Source: Zygotorulaspora mrakii (Eukaryota; Ascomycota; Saccharomycetes; Saccharomycetales; Saccharomycetaceae). From it: a stretch of 64,000 nucleotides of DNA. Made by a program: the position numbers and the translations under genes. This document shows positions 1-11,039 of the stretch, in pieces. Below the pieces are notes generated by a model that had not been told where the DNA came from, ran no database searches, and worked only from the letters and a program-made list of their open reading frames with translations. The stretch covers positions 1,364,001 through 1,428,000 of the forward strand of contig NC_050719.1 in the NCBI RefSeq assembly GCF_013402915.1. The letters run 5' to 3'. Numbering within the stretch: position 1 is the stretch's first letter; the number at the start of each line of letters is the position of its first letter.

Positions 1-566
1 CGGTAGAATGGCCGTTGAACAGACCGGTGTCGGCTCATCTAACGATCCACTACAGGGATGGGCCCAACGCGGACCGCGACGGGGCCCAGGATGGCAGCGA
101 CGGCGAAGCTGAGAGGAAGGTGGTCAGAACGGTGCTCAACATAGATACGGAGCCGATGCATGGCGATGCGGTGTCGCCTTTGGCGACTCCGCACTCGTCT
201 CGGAGGTCCTCCGGGGGATCGGGCTGCTCACCTTCGCCCTCACACGCGAGATCGGTGTCGCAGTCGCAGGCGACTGCCAATCAGTATGGGCCTTGTGGGT
301 TTCGTCCGGACTTCGGCAACAACCACTACGTAGCAAGACGTTTCAGCGCGCCCGATATGCCGCCCCAGTTTGCTAGTTCGATATCCGCAACACCTTTTGT
401 CAGAAGTTCCTCGTACAAGGATGCGCTGGCTACAAGAGCGGATGCAAGCGATGCGGCCGAGGCGGCCGAGGCGGATCATGATACCCATGATCCCAACCAG
501 AGATACCACCCAAGACGGAACTCAATTGCAGTCAAGTTTCGCAAGGCGTCATACAGGAAGGCGTGA
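1..566 (+). CDS. 3' part of a serine-rich protein, possibly YNR014W/YMR206W family
   Basis: An open frame is already running at the left edge and ends in TGA at 564-566, so only the C-terminal ~188 residues are present. The protein is low in complexity: rich in Ser, Asp, Ala and Arg, with a Ser/Pro-rich stretch (about bases 190-270) and an Ala/Asp/Glu run near the end. The C-terminus is basic (ends with KFRKASYRKA). I see no enzymatic domain or membrane segment. In S. cerevisiae the gene on this strand upstream of SMM1 is YNR014W, a poorly characterised cell-cycle-regulated protein, so orthology is suggested by position. That is inference from synteny, not from a recognised motif. Confidence 0.5.
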   Translation, partial: VEWPLNRPVSAHLTIHYRDGPNADRDGAQDGSDGEAERKVVRTVLNIDTEPMHGDAVSPLATPHSSRRSSGGSGCSPSPSHARSVSQSQATANQYGPCGFRPDFGNNHYVARRFSAPDMPPQFASSISATPFVRSSSYKDALATRADASDAAEAAEADHDTHDPNQRYHPRRNSIAVKFRKASYRKA

Positions 567-659
567 TCGCGCAGTGCGACGCAGGCAGATGCCTGGGAAA
601 AAACGGTCCGGTCAACTCTCCCAAGATTCACATATATATACGCATATATACACATATGT

Positions 660-2552
660 TCATGTCATTACGCTCTCGTTGTAGCAACTATCTAAAAGAT
701 CGTTCAACGCATTTGAGTTTGAATTTGCATTTGAAGTAGCGTTCATTCGTCTGTTTTGGATCTGCGATGCAGTGGGCGACCGCTGCTGTTGCTGCTCGCA
801 CGTTATTACGAGCCAGTTGCACTCGCCAATTTTTTTAGTTAGTTTTATAAGCAGCGTGTTTTGAACCTTATTCATAAACATTTCGTGTTTCCACGATGAT
901 ATGATCCACTCGGTGAGGTCCATTTTTCCAATCCTTACACTCGATTCTTCGTTGTCGTTCTTGGAGAAGTTTGCTCCGCTTAGAGTCGCTGTATTACCAC
1001 ATCCCAACGCCAATGTACCGGGGTCTGCCATGCCGCCGTTATTGCAGGTTTCAAGCACTTTTAACAAATCGTCAAATGAACTTTGCTCTTTGGCAAATTG
1101 TAGCCATGTTGCAACAGCGTATTGATCATCGTTATAACCTCGCGGATTTTGGGTCCCAATATTATGTATTCCATCTGCATTGAATCCACTGTCAAACGTT
1201 GTGATATATCTATTTGATGATTCCGAAAAGAATGTCATTATAACTTTCAGTGTTTCCTCTTCAAAATTACTCAAAAAAACGTTTTCGATTTTTGAAAATG
1301 ATGTACCAGAACAGTAATATCTTTGCTTTGCCGTGGCTGCTCTATATATTAATGATGTAAAATCATTACCATTACTGTAATCAAACGGTATTGTCAATGT
1401 CAATGCCTTTGACGATCTTGCAACATATGGTTTGGGTGGATAACTCTCGATCTGAAATATGTCAAGTAAATAAAAATCTTTCAATTTTCCTTCATGGCTT
1501 AGCGATCTTAAATATCCAACAAATAATCTCTGCAGAGCATTTCCACGTTGATGGTAAGATTTGATGACCGGCGGTAACGTTTCATTATCATCATTCTTTT
1601 TCGTATAAGTCTCTCTTTGAAAACATGTTGGTCCTGCGGTATAAATCAAGTCCAATTGAACTGTTTTGTCTATCATCAGTTTATTTTTTTGCAAAAGGAT
1701 GCAAAGTATAAATTCCAAAAATGCAAATGTACAAAATGTATAATCCTTGTCAGGTAAAAATTTGGATAGTCTAAAATGGAAAGACTCCAATGGGAAGTTA
1801 TTTGAACTCTCCCATTTTATGAATTTTCTATATGAGTCCCATGGCACAATACCTCTTGGAAACATATTCCATATAATTCTCAAAGCCATGGCAATCTTGT
1901 TGATATTCTCTTTGAAACAGCTATGAACTTGTTGTAATAGTTCTTCTCCCTTCAAAGAACATCCATCATAAGGGAAAAAAGTCTTCAGCGAATTTTTTAC
2001 TTCAGTAACTTCGGATTGAGAAAAGTGGTGTAAATTTGGTTTAAAAACTTGTAGCAATTCTTTACTATCACGCTTCTGTGAGCTCAAGTCTCTGAAGTAA
2101 TTCGCCAGGATCTGTACTACAAGTCTGCAGGAAGTTGGATTAATACCATTTGTCTTTTCAAAAATATTGAACTCTCCAGGTTCATTCGCTTTATCAATAA
2201 AATATGCCTTCGAATCGAAAACGTAATACTTTGTGTCCGTGGACGAGCTGTTACCGCTGAATCCTGATTCATTGGAGCCTAATAATGGACTGGAGATTGG
2301 CGTTTCCACTCTTATAGGTCTCGAAACATGTTTATGATGATTGCCTGCATTCTTGCCCGATTCAATCGGTACTGAAAATGAACGTGATCCTCCGCTTCCT
2401 CTACCAGATTTCTCATGTTTGTCATTTTGCTTCTTCACGGTTCTACTATTTGTCTTCATCAGTTTCTCCAGACCATATCCCACGCTGCTACTTCTCATTC
2501 CACTGCCTCCAGTGTTGCTGTTGCGAAGCTTTTCTCTGATGCCTCTAAACAT
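660..2552 (-). CDS. Msb1/Mug8-domain-like protein
   Basis: A 630-residue protein. The frame extends to a GTG at 2639, but the first ATG is at 2552 and was taken as the start. The N-terminal ~100 residues are basic, Gly/Ser-rich and probably disordered. The rest is folded, with a segment ALRIIWNMFPRGIVPWDSY and a later YPPKPYVARSSKALTLTIPF. From memory these resemble the conserved core of budding-yeast Msb1, a morphogenesis protein acting with Cdc42, Bem1 and Rho1 at bud sites. Msb1 itself is much longer, so this would be a compact relative lacking the long disordered tail. It is divergent from SMM1 across a 317-bp gap. Family assignment is moderate; the exact role is unknown. Confidence 0.55.
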   Translation of the reverse strand: MFRGIREKLRNSNTGGSGMRSSSVGYGLEKLMKTNSRTVKKQNDKHEKSGRGSGGSRSFSVPIESGKNAGNHHKHVSRPIRVETPISSPLLGSNESGFSGNSSSTDTKYYVFDSKAYFIDKANEPGEFNIFEKTNGINPTSCRLVVQILANYFRDLSSQKRDSKELLQVFKPNLHHFSQSEVTEVKNSLKTFFPYDGCSLKGEELLQQVHSCFKENINKIAMALRIIWNMFPRGIVPWDSYRKFIKWESSNNFPLESFHFRLSKFLPDKDYTFCTFAFLEFILCILLQKNKLMIDKTVQLDLIYTAGPTCFQRETYTKKNDDNETLPPVIKSYHQRGNALQRLFVGYLRSLSHEGKLKDFYLLDIFQIESYPPKPYVARSSKALTLTIPFDYSNGNDFTSLIYRAATAKQRYYCSGTSFSKIENVFLSNFEEETLKVIMTFFSESSNRYITTFDSGFNADGIHNIGTQNPRGYNDDQYAVATWLQFAKEQSSFDDLLKVLETCNNGGMADPGTLALGCGNTATLSGANFSKNDNEESSVRIGKMDLTEWIISSWKHEMFMNKVQNTLLIKLTKKIGECNWLVITCEQQQQRSPTASQIQNRRMNATSNANSNSNALNDLLDSCYNESVMT

Positions 2553-2869
2553 TATGTATTGACAGATCTGATACTTTCGTGTGTGCCTCTTTAGCTTACC
2601 TGTAGGGCTATACTCGAATACGGGAAACAGTTGTTCCACATTATCAGGTGGCCTTATATATGAAGAATTGATTTATTATCCGAGTATTTCCACGCATTGT
2701 TTGTTTACCATTGTACATTTGCATCACGTTTCGCGTTGTTGTTTCAAGGCGAGAATGGTTTCACGACATGCGAATTTGCTGACATAAACACTTCAATAAT
2801 GAAAAATAAATGAAAAAAGTTTAGTGATGAGATGAAATAAAAAAAACAAACGGTAAAGGCATCAACTAG
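2553..2869. other. Divergent intergenic region, Msb1-like / SMM1
   Basis: This 317-bp gap is shared by two outward-facing genes. It is AT-rich, with A-runs just upstream of the SMM1 ATG. I see no RNA gene or long ORF in it. Confidence 0.6.
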
Positions 2870-4033
2870 ATGGTCGTTTCATATGCAGGGAAGCTAGTTT
2901 TAGCCCCCATGGTAAGGGCGGGGGAATTGCCTACAAGACTTTTAGCTTTGCAGCACGGTGCCGATCTTGTTTGGTCGCCGGAGATAATTGATAAAAAACT
3001 AATACAATGTGAAAGATTTATCAATGACAAACTGAAGACAGTAGACTTTATCATATCATCACCGAAAAGTAATGGGAAACCTAAATCTCCAACTCTGGTA
3101 TTTAGAACACACCCACAGCTGGAGAAAGGCAAGATTATTTTCCAAATTGGTACGTCAACTCCCTCACTTGCCACAGAAGCAGCTCTAAAAGTCATCGAAG
3201 ATGTTGATGGTATCGATGTAAACGCTGGATGTCCTAAGCACTTTTCCATTCACTCAGGGATGGGCGCAGCATTACTTAAGACTCCGGATAAATTGTGTGC
3301 GATATTGAAAGAGTTGGTTGAGAAGGTTGGAAAACCTTATAATAAGTCAATAAGCGTCAAGATTCGTATTTTAGAGGAGGAGGCAACCACGTTGGAACTG
3401 GTTGAAAATTTGTGCTTGACTGGTATTCACAACCTTACGGTTCATTGTCGAACCGCACCAATGAGAAATAGGGAAGCTCCCATTAGAGATTACATTCCGA
3501 AAATTCACCAGATTTGCAAAAAACATAAAGTTTCACTGATTATGAATGGTGCTGTACGAAGCAAAACTCATTATAATGAGTTGCTTCAAGAGCTTCAACT
3601 GCCTTTAGAAATTGGAGGAATGATGGCGGATTGTGCAGAATCAAATCCAACAGTATTTAGCAAAAATCCATTACCTTGGTATGATGTTGTCAGAGAGTAT
3701 CTAAAAATTGCACAGAGCTTCGACAATCATACAAGCAATACTAAATACATGCTTTCCCGTCTCGTACCAGGAAAATCGAAGCTTTTTCAGTTTTTTGCAC
3801 GTTGCAAAACACCAAGAGAAATAGAATACGTAGTCAGTCAACTCGGGGAGAAAGGAGAGTTGCTTAGCGATCCATCAAACTTTCTACAATCTTGCAGAAA
3901 TGAGGAAAAGCTAGCGAAACAAAAGGAACACGATAAAAAAACGAAATTGAAGCAGGCTGAGAAGAGACAATTAATAAATGTAGACGACGGTGATGCAAAG
4001 CAACTCAAGAAAATGAAAAGTGAGAAAGTTTAG
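2870..4033 (+). CDS. SMM1: tRNA-dihydrouridine(20) synthase
   Basis: A 387-residue Dus2-type flavoenzyme that reduces U20 in the D-loop of cytoplasmic tRNAs. The N-terminus has the FMN-barrel start GKLVLAPMVRAGELPTRLLAL. The catalytic Cys lies in NAGCPKHFS (Cys121). Further on come TVHCRTAPMRNREAPIRDY and the MNGAVRS flavin-binding strand. The C-terminus is Lys-rich and charged, as in the yeast enzyme. Length is close to S. cerevisiae Smm1/Dus2 (384). The position next to ACC1 matches YNR015W-YNR016C. The ATG follows an A-rich leader. The gene is convergent with ACC1. Confidence 0.95.
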   Translation: MVVSYAGKLVLAPMVRAGELPTRLLALQHGADLVWSPEIIDKKLIQCERFINDKLKTVDFIISSPKSNGKPKSPTLVFRTHPQLEKGKIIFQIGTSTPSLATEAALKVIEDVDGIDVNAGCPKHFSIHSGMGAALLKTPDKLCAILKELVEKVGKPYNKSISVKIRILEEEATTLELVENLCLTGIHNLTVHCRTAPMRNREAPIRDYIPKIHQICKKHKVSLIMNGAVRSKTHYNELLQELQLPLEIGGMMADCAESNPTVFSKNPLPWYDVVREYLKIAQSFDNHTSNTKYMLSRLVPGKSKLFQFFARCKTPREIEYVVSQLGEKGELLSDPSNFLQSCRNEEKLAKQKEHDKKTKLKQAEKRQLINVDDGDAKQLKKMKSEKV

Positions 4034-4340
4034 GCTTATAGTAAGTAAAGTTGAGCCGAACAACGATGACAGTAATAATAAAAACATTTGGCTTAATGAT
4101 ATATGAAATAATTAATCTCTATAAGTACATAAATAATATCCGTAACCCTATAATGGCGCAATATATAAAAGAATGACATAGTAAAAGAAGTAGTCAGGGA
4201 TAAAACAACAACAAAACCTTTGGCTAAATCTTTATACTATTCAAAGCGACATATCTTGCTGAGCCATGAATACACCCGACACAAAGGGCTCTGTGCGTCG
4301 ATAATAACGGTAAATAAACAGAAAGGTTTCATCGAGCAGA
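4034..4340. other. Convergent 3' region, SMM1 / ACC1
   Basis: About 307 bp between two gene ends, AT-rich with TATATA/ATAAAT stretches of the kind used for yeast 3'-end formation. No gene is seen. Confidence 0.6.
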
Positions 4341-7300
4341 TTACTTCAAACTTTTCGTAAGTTTCTCCTTATCTTCGGCGGATAGCATTTTTAATACGGC
4401 TGCTAAACCTGTGATAACGTTGTCATGATCGGTTCTTATAGATTTAGCTAGGCCTTGTGCGAATGACTCCAGTTTCAACGTTTTCAAGTGTTCATCCAAT
4501 AATTGGTAATTCTCCTCAATCCAAGTTGCAACTTGTCTGTCATTATCATGATCAACAGAAGCAGGGTACCATGATCTTAACCTAGCAATTTTTTCTAATC
4601 TTGGGGCATGCGGTAATTCTGCATCTAGTCTCTTGATCAAATACTCTTCGTTTAATCTTCTTCTCAATCTCCAGAAGAAGAAACGACGAGCCTCAACCCA
4701 ATGCAGCTCCTTTTTGATAACACCTTTGGCAACCATACGAGTTGATCTATCATGTAGATCAGCGAACTGTACACTAATTTGACTGTAAATTGGAGACAAT
4801 AGTTGCTCACGTGCAGCCAACTGCTTTGAAATTTCTTGATGATCTTCGCTTGATAAAGATGAGTCTGCAAGTTTTGCCTTCAACGATTTGTAGGCTGGAT
4901 CTAATCTTGCCATGGTGCCTAATAATTTTTCTCTACGATACTTCACACCAACCATACCTGCAGGCTCCAGAATACCAGCTCTAGAATCAACATCCGCATA
5001 CATTTCCATTTGATCAGGATTGATAGTTGGATCAACAACAACCCAGGAACCACCTCTAAGTTCACCAGTTGGCGGAATGTAGACCATGATTGGTTGTTTG
5101 TAGTCAACCAATGCATCAACAATGAAAGATCCGTATTTTAACACTTCGTTATACATATCACGTTGACCACCAGAGAAACCTCTCCAGTTAGCCAGGATCA
5201 TTAATGGTAATTGCTCACCATTATTGAAGTCGTTGATCGCTTGAGCTGTCTTGAATGCTGAGTTTGGATACCAAACACCACCAGCTTCCTGAACCAAAGT
5301 TTCAGTAGAATCTGGATTGGCCGGATCAGCAGGAATCAAATGTTCAACCATCCTAGTTTCAACCGCAATAACACCTAATGGGATACCGCCAAGACGGGCT
5401 CTACCAACAACGACACCTCTTGCCCATCCTGATAAAGTTTCAAAGAAAGAACTCTTATCGAATAGACCAGATTCAAATCCATCAGCAGTTTCGCGACCTT
5501 CTAGCATCCATCTGACGTCATACGCCTCATCACGAGTTGGTACAAACCCGATTTCTCTGTCCCATTTATCATCGGTTTCAAGAATTGGAACAGGCATGTT
5601 ACGCTTTGCAGGAACGTACGACAACCACTCTAAAATTTTTTCAACGGCAGCGAAATCATCAGGAGCTGTTAGATGAGAGACACCATTGTTATACATGATC
5701 TGAGTACCACCAAGTTGTAGATTTGAGGAATAAACTTCTCTACCTAAAACCTTATTGATAGCTGGTGCACCAGTTAAAATGATTGGCTGGCCTTCAATTT
5801 GAATAGCTCTTTGACCTAATCTAACCAAATATGCACCGATACCGACAGATCTACAGGTCACCAATGTACAGGTGAAAATATCTTGATATGCTTTTGAAGT
5901 GGCACCAGCAATCAAACCAGAACCCTTCAAACATTCAACACCAAGACCATCTTCCGCACCAATGATGGCTTTGATAACATGTCTTTCTTCACCATCTTCC
6001 ACGATACGTTCGGTAACAACAGAATTTTCCTTTCCATATTTTTTCAATTCTTCCAAATTATCTGATGTTAAGTACAAATAATCGAAACCCCTGGTCTGAT
6101 CATTAGGATCATTCCAAGCAACTTTGTACAATGGGACTAATTCTTCAGCGATACCAATTCTTGCACCGGAGTTTGCTGACAAGTAAATTCTTGGAATACC
6201 GCGCTTTCTGGCATACTCAGTTACTTTGTTGAAGAATTCATCTTCTTGAGGACCGAAAGAGCCAATCTTGAAAGTAATATCGTTTGCAACAATTACGAAT
6301 TGACGACCACGAGGATATTCAGGAGTCTTGACAGTAATCTTGAAGGCTACCATACCAATTGCGTTAGCGCCAGGTTCACGATCAACTTCAGTCAATTCGC
6401 CGTTCTCATCTTCTATCAATTCATTGGCGACGAAAAAATCATCAGATAGTCTTGTCTTTGGCGAATAAGCTTCCCATCTAGAAGCAGCTGCTTGATGAAA
6501 TAGATCAGGGAAATCGTAAACGTAAGTGGTACCCATCAAATGGGCCTTGTAACGTTTTGGTTGCAACCATTCCTTAACAGGGTAAGGTGTTGCAATCAAT
6601 CTCAAATGCATAGAACCTGGTTTACCCAGTGATTTGAATACCCATTCGCCCTTAGCATTTTTGACTTCTGTGTACAATTCGGTTTTGACTACATAACCAG
6701 ACACGTTGTTGATCAAAGCTCTCAATGGTACTGCCGCGCCTGTTTGAGGATCTTTAGTGATAATACGTAATTCGGCTGATGCAACACGTAACCTCAGTAA
6801 TCTTTTACCAAATCTTTGCAGGAAGCCTCCGAAGGCTGCTTCGACATCCTGTGGAGAGATGTCAAATACTGCAGAAAAGTTGATAAAAATATGATTCAAA
6901 TCTGAGTTTGAGGTGTCAATAATTTCTAAGTTGTCCAAAATATCACTCATCAATCTGTTAGCTTCTGAGGTCAAATACTCTTGAATGGAGATATCCTCAC
7001 GAATACGACCTGTTCTAATAATTCCTCTAGTAAAGAATCTCTTATCAAGTGGAGAGGTTTTACCGACAGCTTCATACACATGAATGTTTCTGTTTTCTGT
7101 AAAAATGGATTTGATGTTGAAGTTAGACATTCTTCCTAATTCCAATTGGAAGGCCAAAGCGGGTTCAATATGACGAATAGTTTCATCTTCATCGTAAGAA
7201 GGACCTTTGAAAGTATAATACTTAGGATACGAACCATCTTTGAAGCCAAACATGAAAGTAATACGACGGATTGCGGCATCAATCAATTCCTGTTTGTTTA

Positions 7301-10300
7301 GATCCAATATTTCTCTTAACCTTTTAAGAACATCAACGTCAGATTCGAAACCATCAGTGGAGTTCACATAAATGTTAGCAACGTTACTCAAAGACGGAGC
7401 TGCGCTACCCGATCTGTCTGGTGCTGGACCATTAGAAGACAGAGAATTGCCATGAGGAATAATTTCCAAACTTTGAGATAGGATTTCGTCAACATCATCA
7501 AGATGATCAGCAGAAGCCAAAATACCTGTTCTCAATGGTGAACTTTGACTGTCAGCAGTATAAGTCAAATCAGACACGGATATTGCTCTGTTCATGCCAA
7601 GCTTTGATTTCATTTGAGGAACTGCAGTGAAAGCTGCAGAAGGTAATTGAAATTTCCATTCACAAATTGGATTAGTAGCTTCATGAACAATAACATCACC
7701 AATTGTATATGCTCTGTATGCACGACGTACATAAACCTGAGCAGCCGCAGCAGAAACAGATGAATCAGGATGATTCAAAAATTGAGACAAAACATCAAAA
7801 ACCACATAGTTCGAATCAATCAAGTCTTTCAAAATTTCCATGTCCGGTTCAGTACGTTTTGGATTAGTATCACCATAGGATGTCTTGACAACAGATGACT
7901 TCAAAATATGTTCAATTTGTTCTGTTCTTTCCTTCACAGAAGGTAAGGCACCTTGAATCAAAATTTCTCTTGCTTGTAGTGCAACTTTTGCAGTGGCTTT
8001 AGATTCCAGTTCTACAATGTGTTTCAATGGAACAGAAATAATTGCTGCAACATCCGAAGAAAGTTTGCATAGCGGTTGGTAGTGCTTCAAAATGGCTAAA
8101 ATTAAATTGTTCTTGGCTGCAACCTTGGCATGAGATAAAACAATTATTACAACTTTTTGTAAATCGTCCACATTTTCATCACGTAACTTTAAAATAACGT
8201 TTTCTTCACGAACATTTGGTGCACTGAACAATTTTTCAACGTCATAGTATTCTTCCAAGAACTTAACAAAGACAGAATGTTCATGAGCTTGTAAACCGTT
8301 AGCATAACGTGTGGTAATATCCAACAATGGAGCCATCACAGTAGATAACATAGGGTCAGTACCTGGTTGTTTCATAGCACTTTCCATTAACTTGGACAGC
8401 TGTCTTGCAGGAAACAAAGCACCACGTTTGGAAGAACGATCAACAAGTTGTTCCAACTGTTCGTCCAATTTAATTGGCAATCTTGAATGTAGAGCTGAAA
8501 TTTGCAATTTCCATTCTGAGTAAGGTAAATGTGGATCTCTTAATACTTCAATCAATTGTTTTAAAGAAGCGTTCATAATAACTTGATTATCATAACCTTT
8601 TAAAATATTCTGCAACGTTGTAACCAAGGAGTTAAATTTATAGGCAGGTTTGGTACCTTCAATAACAGGAGCACCGAAATCTGGTAACATACCTTCAAAT
8701 GGTAAAGCATGTTTAACCTTTGATGGATCATCCAAAGTTAAGATAGCTATAATATCACCTGCAGCAATAGTGGAGCCAGGTTGTTTCAATAGTTGAACGA
8801 CACCACTTTCTTGTGCAAGTAAAGGCATCTGCATTTTCATAACTTCCACTTCAGCATATGGTTGACCAGTCTTAATATGTTCACCATTTTCAACTAAAAA
8901 TTTAACTAATTTACCAGGAGAGGGAGAACGTAATTGAGTTGGATCATTCTCAACTTCCAATAAAGTCGTCATTGAATCAACAGATAATCTTGTAGCAGAA
9001 ACCTCTTCTTTCCAATAAATAGTATGAGATTTACCTCCAACAGCGATTAATAAACCACCATCGGAAAGTTTACGAGCGCGTACTTCACATTTAGAACCAT
9101 TGATAAATAATGTATAACGATCATCAGCAGACTTTGCAACTGTAAATTTATATCTTTTGCCTTCATGAATAAACTCAACTGGGAACATTGTCTGTAATAA
9201 CGTTTTGGCTGGAACTTGGCCTCGCTGTAAGGAACTGATGTATTCTTGACGAGAAGCTTCTGACGCAATAAAGGCTTTTGTTGCAGCACCACATACAACA
9301 GCTAAAGTTGAGTCTGGTTTTTCAGCCGTCATCTTTTGAGAGATTAAATCGTCTAACCAACCAGTGGTAATAGTATTATCTTCAAAATCTTCTGTCTCTA
9401 AAAGTTTAATCAAGTACTCAACAGTTGTTCTAAAATCACCTCTAATTGATAATTCTTTTAAAGCAACAACCATATGCTTTCTTGATGCTTGTCTATTTTC
9501 ACCAAATGCAAATATATGACCGAATTGAGAATCTGAAAATGAATGAATGCCACCATTATTACCAACAGAAAAGTAACCCCATACGTTCGAAGAAGAGCGG
9601 AAATTCAATTCATGCAAAGAACCACCAGAAGGTTTAAAACCTTCGTTTGGATCTTCAGAAGTAATACGACAAGCGGTACAATGACCTTTTGGAGTTGGTT
9701 TTCTTTGTGATTTGAGTGAATCTTGATTTTTGAATTCAAAATCAATTTCTGTTGCGGTATGAGGATTTAAACCATATAATATTCTGATATCCGTAATTCT
9801 GTGCATAGGGATACCCATGGCAATTTGTAATTGAGCAGCTGGTAAATTAACACCACTAACCATTTCGGTTGTTGGATGTTCGACTTGTAGTCTTGGATTT
9901 AATTCCAAGAAATAAAACTTATTATCATCATGAGAATATAAATATTCAACAGTACCCGCAGAAACGTATCCAACTAATTTACCTAATCTGATTGCAGCTT
10001 TTTCCATCTCACCAAAAGTATCTTGTTTTGCAATTGTAACAGGTGCTTCTTCAATAATTTTTTGATGACGTCTTTGGACAGAACAATCTCTACCGAATAA
10101 TGAAATATTTGTACCATATTGATCTGCTAATAACTGAACCTCCAAATGACGGGCTTTGCCAGCCAATTTCATAATAAATATTGGTGAACCGGGAATTTCA
10201 TTTGCTGCCTGATGATATAAAGTAACGAAATCGTCTTCACTCTCAACTTTTCTAATACCTTTACCACCACCACCTTCGGAGGCTTTGATCATAACCGGGA

Positions 10301-11039
10301 AACCGATCTTTTTTGCTTTTACTAAACCGTCTTCTGGTGATGTACAGCAACCTTTTTCGTAAACATCTGGTGCAACAGAGACCAAATTTGTTTCACTATC
10401 AATTTTAACTTCATCAACACCTGTACCAGACCATGGAATACAAGGCACTTTTGCATGTTGGGCGACAATGGTTGAAGAAATTTTATCACCCAACGATCTC
10501 ATGGCATTACCAGGAGGACCAATAAAGATAACTTTTCTTTTCGATTTTGCTAAACTTTCCGGAAGTATTGGATTTTCTGAAGCATGACCCCAACCAGCCC
10601 AAACTGCATCAACATCTGCTCTTTCCGCGATATCAACAATTAAGTCAACATTAGCATAGTTATTATTATTTGTCCCACCTGGCACCTCGACGTATTGATC
10701 TGCCATACGAATGTATTCAGCATTTGCTTCTAAATCATCAGGTGTTGCCATTGCAACGAATTGAACTGCTCTTTCATTGCCAAAAGTTTCGTACGCCCAT
10801 TTTCTTACAGAACGAATTTCTTTAACTGCTGCAATACCATTATTTGCAATTAAAACTTTTGAGATAACCGTGTGACCACCATGACTTTTAACGAAATTTT
10901 TGAGTGGCGAATCTTCAGCTGTATCGACTGTGTGATAGCCTATGAAATGAGGCGATAATTTAGAATGTTTTGGTGAAAAATCTGTGACTTCATACTCTTG
11001 CTTCTGCGAAGAAACATCAAATAAACTTTCCTCACTCAT
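4341..11039 (-). CDS. ACC1: Acetyl-CoA carboxylase (cytosolic form; start at internal ATG)
   Basis: The 2232-residue multidomain enzyme makes malonyl-CoA from acetyl-CoA, the committed step of fatty-acid synthesis. Domain order: biotin carboxylase (ATP-grasp; Gly-rich loop EGGGGKGIR; NPRLQVEHPTTE), biotin carrier with VEVMKMQMP (biotinyl Lys735, codon 8837-8835, same number as S. cerevisiae), the long central domain, then the two-part carboxyltransferase (RIYLSANSGARIG, NWRGFSGGQRDM). The Snf1-type site MNRAISVSDL is present with Ser1154. ATG 11039 matches the S. cerevisiae start (MSEESLFD) and length. The frame continues upstream as an extension without ATG (separate feature). There is one ACC gene here, whereas S. 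cerevisiae has ACC1 plus HFA1. Confidence 0.98.
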   Translation of the reverse strand: MSEESLFDVSSQKQEYEVTDFSPKHSKLSPHFIGYHTVDTAEDSPLKNFVKSHGGHTVISKVLIANNGIAAVKEIRSVRKWAYETFGNERAVQFVAMATPDDLEANAEYIRMADQYVEVPGGTNNNNYANVDLIVDIAERADVDAVWAGWGHASENPILPESLAKSKRKVIFIGPPGNAMRSLGDKISSTIVAQHAKVPCIPWSGTGVDEVKIDSETNLVSVAPDVYEKGCCTSPEDGLVKAKKIGFPVMIKASEGGGGKGIRKVESEDDFVTLYHQAANEIPGSPIFIMKLAGKARHLEVQLLADQYGTNISLFGRDCSVQRRHQKIIEEAPVTIAKQDTFGEMEKAAIRLGKLVGYVSAGTVEYLYSHDDNKFYFLELNPRLQVEHPTTEMVSGVNLPAAQLQIAMGIPMHRITDIRILYGLNPHTATEIDFEFKNQDSLKSQRKPTPKGHCTACRITSEDPNEGFKPSGGSLHELNFRSSSNVWGYFSVGNNGGIHSFSDSQFGHIFAFGENRQASRKHMVVALKELSIRGDFRTTVEYLIKLLETEDFEDNTITTGWLDDLISQKMTAEKPDSTLAVVCGAATKAFIASEASRQEYISSLQRGQVPAKTLLQTMFPVEFIHEGKRYKFTVAKSADDRYTLFINGSKCEVRARKLSDGGLLIAVGGKSHTIYWKEEVSATRLSVDSMTTLLEVENDPTQLRSPSPGKLVKFLVENGEHIKTGQPYAEVEVMKMQMPLLAQESGVVQLLKQPGSTIAAGDIIAILTLDDPSKVKHALPFEGMLPDFGAPVIEGTKPAYKFNSLVTTLQNILKGYDNQVIMNASLKQLIEVLRDPHLPYSEWKLQISALHSRLPIKLDEQLEQLVDRSSKRGALFPARQLSKLMESAMKQPGTDPMLSTVMAPLLDITTRYANGLQAHEHSVFVKFLEEYYDVEKLFSAPNVREENVILKLRDENVDDLQKVVIIVLSHAKVAAKNNLILAILKHYQPLCKLSSDVAAIISVPLKHIVELESKATAKVALQAREILIQGALPSVKERTEQIEHILKSSVVKTSYGDTNPKRTEPDMEILKDLIDSNYVVFDVLSQFLNHPDSSVSAAAAQVYVRRAYRAYTIGDVIVHEATNPICEWKFQLPSAAFTAVPQMKSKLGMNRAISVSDLTYTADSQSSPLRTGILASADHLDDVDEILSQSLEIIPHGNSLSSNGPAPDRSGSAAPSLSNVANIYVNSTDGFESDVDVLKRLREILDLNKQELIDAAIRRITFMFGFKDGSYPKYYTFKGPSYDEDETIRHIEPALAFQLELGRMSNFNIKSIFTENRNIHVYEAVGKTSPLDKRFFTRGIIRTGRIREDISIQEYLTSEANRLMSDILDNLEIIDTSNSDLNHIFINFSAVFDISPQDVEAAFGGFLQRFGKRLLRLRVASAELRIITKDPQTGAAVPLRALINNVSGYVVKTELYTEVKNAKGEWVFKSLGKPGSMHLRLIATPYPVKEWLQPKRYKAHLMGTTYVYDFPDLFHQAAASRWEAYSPKTRLSDDFFVANELIEDENGELTEVDREPGANAIGMVAFKITVKTPEYPRGRQFVIVANDITFKIGSFGPQEDEFFNKVTEYARKRGIPRIYLSANSGARIGIAEELVPLYKVAWNDPNDQTRGFDYLYLTSDNLEELKKYGKENSVVTERIVEDGEERHVIKAIIGAEDGLGVECLKGSGLIAGATSKAYQDIFTCTLVTCRSVGIGAYLVRLGQRAIQIEGQPIILTGAPAINKVLGREVYSSNLQLGGTQIMYNNGVSHLTAPDDFAAVEKILEWLSYVPAKRNMPVPILETDDKWDREIGFVPTRDEAYDVRWMLEGRETADGFESGLFDKSSFFETLSGWARGVVVGRARLGGIPLGVIAVETRMVEHLIPADPANPDSTETLVQEAGGVWYPNSAFKTAQAINDFNNGEQLPLMILANWRGFSGGQRDMYNEVLKYGSFIVDALVDYKQPIMVYIPPTGELRGGSWVVVDPTINPDQMEMYADVDSRAGILEPAGMVGVKYRREKLLGTMARLDPAYKSLKAKLADSSLSSEDHQEISKQLAAREQLLSPIYSQISVQFADLHDRSTRMVAKGVIKKELHWVEARRFFFWRLRRRLNEEYLIKRLDAELPHAPRLEKIARLRSWYPASVDHDNDRQVATWIEENYQLLDEHLKTLKLESFAQGLAKSIRTDHDNVITGLAAVLKMLSAEDKEKLTKSLK

